A stretch of DNA of 59,061 nt from Phoronis australis. Lineage: Eukaryota > Phoronida > Phoronidae. The stretch lies in the NCBI GenBank assembly GCA_002633005.1, contig NMRA01000099.1:899138-958198 (forward strand), written 5' to 3'. Within the stretch, counting starts at the first letter, position 1; each line of letters opens with the position of its first letter. Shown here piece after piece: positions 53,401 through 59,061 of this stretch. The position numbers and the translations under genes are program-made. Under the pieces are notes generated by a model. That model was not told the origin of the DNA, searched no databases, and was given only the letters and a program-made list of their open reading frames with translations.

Positions 53401-56136
53401 TTAGCAATGAAGGCGGGCCCTCCCAGCAAGGGCACATATATTGGTCCCCTCATCACAATAATTGTCCGTCCCGGATTACACAGCGACACTCGAATCTCCC
53501 TGCATTTAAAGGAGAATGCCACCCGATTTAATTAGTCTTTTTTGCCGTCTTAATCGGTCTATGTCCACATCGCCTCGCATACGGTCGACCTTACCTTGCC
53601 AAGAGGTGTCGCGTTAACCTGTGAGGAAGGTGAGAAACGACGCTAGCGACGTCAGTGGTTCATGTGCAGAGTGAATGACGCTATGTTGCAGTGCATCGTT
53701 CCCGCTTGTCCGAATCTAGGAATCAATATTGGTTCCTAGTCCGAAATAAGCAGCTGCGAGGAAAGCGGGAATATCGTTTTTTTCTTCCTCGAGAGTCCGA
53801 AATGCTTAGGAAGTGGCTCACGGTAGTGAAGAATGAAATGTACGCTGTAAATAGCAAGTATGAGGCCGTGAAACATCTCCGTGTCTGTGGCCTGCAGACG
53901 TAGACAGTGCCTGACGAATGCCGGCTTACCAAATAACTCCATGCGTTCCGTTGTCTGAGCTTGTTCACGGCGCCTTTCTAGTATTTCTCCATCACTGTAT
54001 TCCTGTTCGAATTGATAGCCTGTAAAACTTAACGCTCCACCTGCGAAGTTGGGACTGATGAGCTCTAGCTCGTCCTAAGTCGGGATTGCGACTGAGTTGC
54101 AATGTTGGCGCTTATTACTGAGCTTTCGGTTTCAAAATGAATTATTTTCACCATAAACAATACTTCTATAAAACTGAAACAAAGTCTGTCTCATTAGATG
54201 CAATTTGTAATGCCTTTGGAGTGTTCGTGAGTGCAAATGATTTGAGAAGCCAGCAATGAATAAATCACTGCGTTACCGGCCTTTAGGTGCAATAAAACTA
54301 ATTGACGGGACACCTAGACCGTGTGAGCTTATGCTAATTTAGTGTTAGCTGGTAGAAACTGTTATGAAACAACTCGATGTCCTTCCCACACGGCCAGGTA
54401 TTAGGGAAATCTTTATTTACATTTACATTACTCAAATAATGATTGTCAAAGTACAACTTCTGCCCTGACGGTGCTGTGGTCAAAGCGGAACCTGAATTCG
54501 CGGCCCCCGACGAGCGAGTAGATTTGCAGTTTCGTGGCTAATTCACCAACATAATCAGGTGCACATTACTTTGGCTCAGTAGTATAGTATTTTCTTGACT
54601 GAACATTGGCTGGTTTATGTTCGTGATGTCTGATCAGTTTCCGATCCACTGGCGGGGATAACTAGTCAATCCGGCCGGCCGCGACGGGCCTGATCGGGCT
54701 CCGAGCCACTGGCCAGGCTAACAAGCGTTTTGTGTTTAGAACAAAAAAATCACAAGTCTAAACAACACAGATCTAGGTTCTCCTGTCTGTATCTCACGGA
54801 AAAGACTTCGAAATTATCTCCGCACAGACCCCAAACTCCTGCTACGGACCTTATTGGCCTCACTGCCGAACTTTGTAGGCTACGGTGTGTCCAAATACCA
54901 ATAAATCCGTAAGAGCGAAATAAAACAACACGTTTTTATAAGAACTCGGTGTATTCTTAAGAGTTTTACATCGAAATTTGATGATTTATTGGAGTTAAAC
55001 GATGACTTCAAGCGATAAGCTGACGCCAGTTGTGAACTGCTGAACAGACTACGTGTGAAACCGATGACGTCATTGGATAATTTCAACACCTCTGTCTGCC
55101 GTCAGGTGTCAGGTAACGCTACCGTACGTGTCGTTATGGAGTAGAACTACTCGATCTAAATTGATACAAATTAGGTTGTTTTTGGGTGGCATGCTCCTTT
55201 AACAACAATGCTGTAATCCGTCAATCACTTTTGTCTTTCGTTGTGTAATCTGGGACGGTCCTAGTGCAGTACTACAGCTGGAGTTCAAGATATGAAATAT
55301 CACAAAGATGCAAAGAAGAATGTGAAAGTTTAAATGCATTGTTTATGTTTGAAGATCTTGTTCGGATTGGTTGAAAGTGACACCCTTCGGGTTGCGGAAA
55401 ATACTGGGATGGATCAAAAAGACGTACAACAATCCACCAGTCTACGTCACTGAGAACGGCGTGTCTGACTGCAATGGGACATTGGATGACGAACCACGTG
55501 TTTATTACTACAAACACTACATTAATGAAATGCTGAAAGGTTTGTTTGAAACTTCATAGAAATTCTGTACCGAAGATTGAAGAAAGGTCACCTTTGTAGC
55601 TCATTAATTCGGAGTCGTACCAAATTACTTACAGCAGTTTACTGCTTATGAATGTGATGTTTGTTGCAACTAACCATGTTTTATTTAAGCCTCCCAATGT
55701 TTTGCTCGAGGAATAGTCATTCAGAAAAGTTTGCACTTTTTGAGAGTATAGTTCTTAAAGAATACCCCATGGTGCTTTTTCAAGGGTGTTTTTAAAAATC
55801 TCTTTAATTAATCTTATTTGCTGGTATTGTTCTTTTCTTTCAGCAATCCAACTTGACGACTGCAATGTTAAAGGGTACACAGCCTGGTCACTTATGGACA
55901 ATTTTGAATGGGGAAGTGGCTATTCGGAGAAATTCGGCATTCATTACGTAAATTTCAGCCACCCATCGCGACCACGGACCCCAAAGAAGTCAGCCAAATA
56001 TCTTAAGCAACTTTTTCTTGATAACGGATTCCCAGATCCAAACGTCACCCCAAGGCCCATTAATGCGTCACCATTTCTTAAATTCAACTTAATCTCTTTG
56101 TTTCTCACAGTGTCTCTAGAGCTTTTAAGTCTTTGA
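38281..56136 (+). CDS. GH1 beta-glucosidase / lactase-like enzyme (GH1-B), eight exons, 524 aa
   Basis: Seen: exons 38281-38428, 40006-40136, 42789-43049, 48397-48580, 49196-49438, 52834-52963, 55355-55539 and 55844-56136 join to 1575 nt with no break. Order of marks: signal peptide [16 protein letters not shown] (1-16), [46 protein letters not shown], acid/base TFNEP (Glu189), [10 protein letters not shown], nucleophile YVTENGVSD (Glu399), DNFEWGSG (Glu449, Trp450). Known: a retaining beta-glycosidase family that hydrolyses beta-glucosides or galactosides. Inferred: secreted and probably GPI-anchored through the NAS tripeptide (501-503) before a hydrophobic tail, though Glu520 inside that tail weakens the call. 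Active site looks complete. A TATA box lies 65-70 bases before the ATG. Paralogue of the minus-strand GH1-A, with identical intron positions and phases, arranged head to head. Confidence 0.93.
38429..40005 (+). other. GH1-B intron 1
   Basis: 1577 bases; I see nothing notable in it. Confidence 0.8.
40006..40136 (+). CDS. GH1-B exon 2
   Basis: Residues 50-93: [40 protein letters not shown]. Too short for a simple open-frame scan. Acceptor CCACCAG at 39999-40005; the donor GTTACA at 40137 is a weaker match to consensus. Confidence 0.9.
40137..42788 (+). other. GH1-B intron 2
   Basis: 2652 bases. A short tandem pair of ACGGTAGAAGCCGTATT lies at 41938-41980 beside inverted CCGTGATATACGG. Otherwise I see nothing. 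Confidence 0.75.
42789..43049 (+). CDS. GH1-B exon 3
   Basis: Residues 94-180: [60 protein letters not shown]. Acceptor TTTCCAG; donor GTGGGA at 43050 is non-optimal, and the frame would reach a stop three codons into the intron. Confidence 0.93.
43274..43345 (-). repeat. tRNA-like segment
   Basis: Minus strand: A box TAGCTCAGTGCGGCAGC, and B-box-like GTGTTCGAGCTT about 32 bases on; a TTCGT/ACGAA stem lies between. Arms do not close into a cloverleaf, so it is a pseudogene or SINE head. Confidence 0.4.
43867..43953. repeat. 87-base hairpin (foldback)
   Basis: The arms TCGTTATCCCCCTTATTTAG and, inverted, TCGTTATCTCCCTTAATCTA continue through GAGCCC and GGAGA to a short loop. About 40 bases pair on each side. 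Confidence 0.75.
44571..47473. mobile_element. 2903-bp DNA transposon with 28-bp inverted ends and symmetric subterminal motifs
   Basis: Ends CACCCCGGCCAACCCGCGAT and, inverted, CACCCCGGGCAACCCGCGAT, both continuing CGAGAACG: 28 bases, one mismatch. AATAC flanks both sides exactly (44566-44570, 47474-47478). GATCGNGAACG occurs at 44588, 44609 and 44970 and, inverted, at 47047, 47080 and 47446, so three copies lie at each end at similar distances. Near the left end ATGGCTGACGACAGTGACG leads to a donor GTGAGT (44661); a similar ATGGCTGAC...GTGAGT lies at 46648. I find no transposase. A 5-bp duplication fits hAT5, Transib or ProtoRAG groups; CAC ends lean to the latter two, but this is not decided. 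Confidence 0.75.
47765..47839 (+). repeat. Dispersed repeat, copy 2 (ACACGGCAATAT family)
   Basis: TCTCATTTAAAATACACGGC, AATAT, then GCGAGGTCCTTGCGTTATTG; matches the minus strand of 1981-2065. Confidence 0.7.
48397..48580 (+). CDS. GH1-B exon 4 (acid/base)
   Basis: Residues 181-241 plus one base: [20 protein letters not shown] and on to EEFRSKQK. Glu189 is the acid/base. It starts GTTGGGCTATGG right after CGCTAG, in frame, unlike the paralogue. Gly182 replaces the usual Lys. Donor GTATGT. Confidence 0.92.
48765..48890 (-). repeat. GH1-intron repeat, copy 3
   Basis: Minus-strand reading CGATAAACGGTATCAATCAA, AAGTGGTTTC, GACGGAAGGCGGGTTCATAA. In GH1-B intron 4. Confidence 0.6.
49060..49130 (+). 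repeat. GH1-intron repeat, copy 4
   Basis: TAAGCGGTTTCAGTCAAAAG, then CCAACGGAACGCGGGTTTTC. Inverted relative to copy 3, 170 bases away, in GH1-B intron 4. Confidence 0.5.
49196..49438 (+). CDS. GH1-B exon 5
   Basis: Residues 242-322 plus one base: [58 protein letters not shown]. Acceptor CAACAG, donor GTGAAA at 49439. Confidence 0.93.
49439..52833 (+). other. GH1-B intron 5
   Basis: 3395 bases with a hairpin at 49831-49912. Nothing else recognised; short open frames are background. Confidence 0.8.
49831..49912. repeat. 82-base hairpin (foldback)
   Basis: TTTGGTGATAAAT at the left end mirrors ATTTATCACCAAA at the right. Inner blocks CTAGTTTT/AACTAG and TACGTGATGA/TCATCACGTA also pair around a short centre. 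Confidence 0.75.
52834..52963 (+). CDS. GH1-B exon 6
   Basis: Residues 323-365 plus two bases: [20 protein letters not shown], a glycine-rich insertion near GNGGG, then DPSWPG. Acceptor TTTTTGTAG, donor GTAAGC at 52964. Confidence 0.9.
52964..55354 (+). other. GH1-B intron 6
   Basis: 2391 bases; I see no repeat pair or coding structure in it. Confidence 0.75.
55355..55539 (+). CDS. GH1-B exon 7 (nucleophile)
   Basis: Residues 366-427 plus one base: [40 protein letters not shown] with nucleophile Glu399, and the [11 protein letters not shown] helix. The acceptor GAAG follows a weak tract (TTTATGTTTGAAG), but phase and length (185 nt) equal the paralogous exon. Confidence 0.9.
55540..55843 (+). 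other. GH1-B intron 7
   Basis: 304 bases; ends in a good pyrimidine tract, nothing else. Confidence 0.8.
55844..56136 (+). CDS. GH1-B exon 8 with stop and GPI-like tail
   Basis: Residues 428-524: [40 protein letters not shown], then PRPINASPF and a hydrophobic terminus ending ELLSL before TGA. Acceptor TCTTTCAG at 55836-55843. Confidence 0.92.
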
Positions 56137-56874
56137 ATATATAAATCAAGCCATAGTAGGCCTAAGCAATACTATATTACTGAGCTTTATTCGTTTGCTA
56201 GATAAACTCCAAGGCGCTTCAGCATACTGGATAATCAAAAGGCAAATGGACATTCCTGAACCTTTTTGTTTCGTAGGCCTTCCACTAGTAACTTCCGGAA
56301 ACCACGTGATATGTTTTGAATTTAGAGAATTGGCTCATACGAGTAATTTCACACATTTGACATTTTGTGATCAGCAGTAGACTACCACAGATAAAACTAA
56401 TGTAATATGAGCTTAATTTCGCTCTTGCATAGCTTGTGCTTTTAAAGTCTTTTTTGCGTTTTGAGGAATTCCATATCAACCTGATGACATGTTATTTGGT
56501 TGGTTGTCTAATTTGTGTTCAGTAAACGTCTTACAAGACACGAGGTGTAAGTAAATGATTGACACGACGAGACGAACGGTGTCGGAGTGCTTGTTCTCGT
56601 GGCGTATTACGCTTTCTCCCTAGAATTACACCAGTCCACAGCGTGCTTTTGAAGGTCTTCAACATACTGTCCGGGATATAATGCAGTGGTGTTAGTTCGT
56701 GCGCAACTACTGGGTAACGTTCCATAGACAAAGTTTTTTGGAGAAAAGCAACATCTTGAAACACGTCATAAGACCACGTGAGTGAAGGGCGAGTGTATCG
56801 CGATATATACTCGAGCGCTTACTAGACCATCCTAACAAAATGTCGGGCACTGGATTGATAGGACGGTTAGACTG

Positions 56875-57107
56875 CATGAGCGTACCCAGGGGAGGGGCTC
56901 GGGGCTCGTTCCCCACTTGGCGAAGTGGGCAAAAAGGTCACTCACAGAAAAAAGTAGACAATGAGATAAAAGTGCATTAAAAAGGCAGGAACCACCAAAA
57001 TTCTGCGAATGCACTATTCATAGCCCAGAACGTACCCCGTGAATCTTAGTAAAAGGTCCACATTCTCAAAATTCGAGCCCCCAATTTTTAGGCTGGGTGC
57101 GCGCATG
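56875..57107. mobile_element. 233-bp hAT-like MITE
   Basis: Left end CATGAGCGTACCCAGG, right end inverted CATGCGCGCACCCAGC, with GGGGCTCG following inside both ends. GACTG flanks both sides exactly (56870-56874, 57108-57112), a 5-bp target duplication. Confidence 0.7.
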
Positions 57108-57435
57108 GACTGAAATGTTGAAGTGTGGACTGAAATTCTGTTTTTTTCTGTTCTATTAGTGAAGATTTTTCGCCGCAAATACAAGCTGTCTAAGGGTCTA
57201 CAGAACGATGCCCGGCGGACGCAAACGACTCCTTCAGACACGACATTTATTTTGATGCTATAATACTACAATACTGCTTAGAGGACAGATCAGCTAATGA
57301 ATTATTAGACTCTGGTAAATTGATTTTTGTACAGAATAATAACAAAATGAACAAAAAACGAATGGCGTTTTACGAATTCTCTATAGGCTTTTTGACATTA
57401 AAAAAAAAACTCAAAAAGTTACCAAATAAGGAAAC

Positions 57436-57478
57436 GAACACTGTCAGTGTTGTGACTGTCACAGCACTGACAGTGTTC
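57436..57478. repeat. 43-base near-perfect palindrome
   Basis: GAACACTGTCAGTGTTGTGA mirrors TCACAGCACTGACAGTGTTC with one mismatch and a three-base centre. Confidence 0.85.
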
Positions 57479-58425
57479 TACATTGCACGACCTGGGAGCA
57501 CGCGCCTTTCCAAGCAATTTGAAAAGTCTGCGGTGATGCAAGTAAAGACAGCATTGGTGGCGATCCAGGATTTTTTAATTTGGCGACGATATGAAGTAAA
57601 TTATGATAATTTAAGGGAAGGACAATTCGATTCAGTTATCTATGTCCCTCAGATGCTTGTTTTCCCTACAGGCCAAATATTAAAGGGTTATGCTCCTCTC
57701 CGTTTTTTGTCCAGGAATTGGAAAGAAATAAACACCAAAAGATGTTTTAAATACCACTTGTTGCTCTTGGTTTCGTTGCCATACTATGAATGAAATAAGA
57801 GAAACGATTAGCTATTGGAGACCCGGTATTTATTTGAGACCCAGCATTTGTAAAATTCAGCATACCTTATCCTAGCCGTACCCGGCAATTTGGCATTGAC
57901 AGGCCCAGTTGTACACTATATTCAGACACCACGAGAATCTACAAATTTCGGGTTTTGCAAATCAACATTGTTTATCTGTGTCTTGCATCAGTGAAGCTCG
58001 TCTAGAAATAAATAGGCGAGGCCAGGAATGATTTATTTGTGTGAAAGCCTTTCTGTTGCTTGCTCGATGTTTCCGTTTTCACAGTCATGCTCACGTACGT
58101 GCATGTCCAAACCGTAAGCCAGGACATATTTATTTGTCTAACTTGACTCCAGGCTACAAGCCAGGCTTTTAGATACCTGTAATCAACGTCCTTTCAAACA
58201 CAGCGTGAAAGTTGTGATGTGATCAAGATTTTCCTTAACGTCTTTAAATTTTATCTAAATAATTTGCCGAAACCGAGCCCAAGCAGCACGGTCAGTTGTG
58301 TTGTATTAGTTTCGGATGGATCACTAATAGACGCCATTTCTCATACTTGAATCATACACACAGACTTACTCAAGTTAGTCCTGAAACGAGTTGTCGCTAG
58401 GTTTGAGGGCTGTATGACCGCTTTT

Positions 58426-58495
58426 ATTTATCGTAATCTATTTTGCCCTTGGTACGCCACGAGCTATGTTGCAGAGTAAAACAAGAGGAGGATTG
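58426..58495 (+). repeat. 70-base direct repeat, copy 1
   Basis: ATTTATCGTAATCTATTTTG, GCCACGAGCTATGTTGCAGA, ending GAGGAGGATTG. Identical to copy 2 except for about two bases (CCTTGG against CCGGGG). Confidence 0.8.
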
Positions 58496-58991
58496 GGAAT
58501 ATTTGTCATTTATTATGACGTAATAGATAAAACTAACTAAGACTCTGCAAGATGGGCATGCACAAAACGCCCACCGGCGTGTACAATGAATAGCCCTGCA
58601 AGAGGGAACAAAACAAAAGAACTGCCTGAAGGGCTTAAGGAAAAGTACAGAACATGAACACAAAACTTGAAAAAACCTAACAGGAAATGTATACGAGCAA
58701 AGAGAAAGTGGAACCGCCACCCGGGATGGGGGGTGGGGAAAAATGAAGAGAACGAACGTAGGTCTTGTAGACGACGAGGTAGGTGGCTGAATGAGAGACC
58801 ACGTTGAACAGAACAAAGGAAATATGGGCGACCAATCAGGAGTCGCGTAGAGAAACGTATGAATACAAAAGTAGGCCCTAGAGGCTATAAATAGAGATGA
58901 GTAATACAAAATAAACCCTAAGGACTGGTCTCAAAATAAAGAGACAAGTGTCAAAATAATGACGATAAATGCATTTAACAAGTTAAATTTA

Positions 58992-59061
58992 ATTTATCGT
59001 AATCTATTTTGCCCGGGGTACGCCACGAGCTATGTTGCAGAGTAAAACAAGAGGAGGATTG
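58992..59061 (+). repeat. 70-base direct repeat, copy 2 (cut by window end)
   Basis: Begins 566 bases after copy 1 and runs to the last base, so the true repeat may be longer. It may be a tandem unit of 566 bases or the terminal repeat of a retroelement. Confidence 0.75.

Larger units (their letters stand above)
56137..59061. other. Downstream region after GH1-B
   Basis: No gene recognised. It holds a hAT-like MITE, a 43-base palindrome and a 70-base direct repeat at the window edge. The longest open frames (57320-57793 plus, 58424-58909 minus) resemble no family I know. Confidence 0.6.

Noticed and set aside
57320-57793. 157-residue plus-strand frame as a gene
   Set aside because: Not recognisable, partly made of the palindrome, no splice or promoter context.
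58424-58909. 161-residue minus-strand frame as a gene
   Set aside because: Low-complexity hydrophobic/Cys/Ser composition within the direct-repeat unit; no known domain.
1-59061. CRISPR arrays, operons, bacterial-type signals
   Set aside because: No regularly spaced identical repeats; the gene structures are clearly spliced and eukaryotic.

Overview
The window is eukaryotic nuclear DNA from an animal. Its genes are split into short exons by introns with consensus GT-AG borders. Intergenic and intronic space is AT-rich and full of short DNA-transposon relics and microsatellites, and there is no operon-like packing. Two isolated N bases (3865, 35220) suggest a draft assembly. The protein families and intron density fit a marine invertebrate, but I cannot fix the phylum from the sequence.

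Layout: (1) 1-4972, upstream region with old repeats and no recognisable gene. (2) 4981-18381, plus strand: a nine-exon gene for a 478-residue FLVCR-family transporter (major facilitator superfamily, choline/ethanolamine or heme). (3) 18650-31475, minus strand: an eight-exon glycoside hydrolase family 1 (GH1) beta-glucosidase/lactase-like gene (GH1-A), tail-to-tail with the transporter, with only 268 bases between stop codons. (4) 31476-38280, a 6.8-kb divergent intergenic region with hAT-like elements, a large inverted repeat carrying nuclear-receptor-type half sites, and a TATA box in front of the next gene. (5) 38281-56136, plus strand: a second eight-exon GH1 gene (GH1-B), the head-to-head paralogue of GH1-A with the same intron positions and phases. 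(6) 56137-59061, a small mobile element, a palindrome and a 70-base direct repeat that runs off the window.

Both GH1 proteins have a signal peptide, both catalytic glutamates, and a C-terminal hydrophobic tail after an N-(S/A)-S tripeptide. That is the layout of a GPI-anchored ectoenzyme, so they are probably cell-surface beta-glycosidases. GH1-A as given has a frame break at the start of exon 4 (a six-A run that breaks the expected frame). The transporter keeps two pocket residues known from vertebrate FLVCRs (Trp and Gln) but has Cys where they have a Tyr.

The non-coding part is dominated by non-autonomous transposons. Several have readable target-site duplications, and two have an empty-site relative elsewhere in the window. 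The most notable are a 2.9-kb element with three symmetric subterminal motifs at each end (44571-47473), a 596-bp element with 94-bp terminal inverted repeats and a 9-bp duplication (21830-22425), and a foldback element with internal tandem repeats (12991-13265). I found no convincing new biochemical system.
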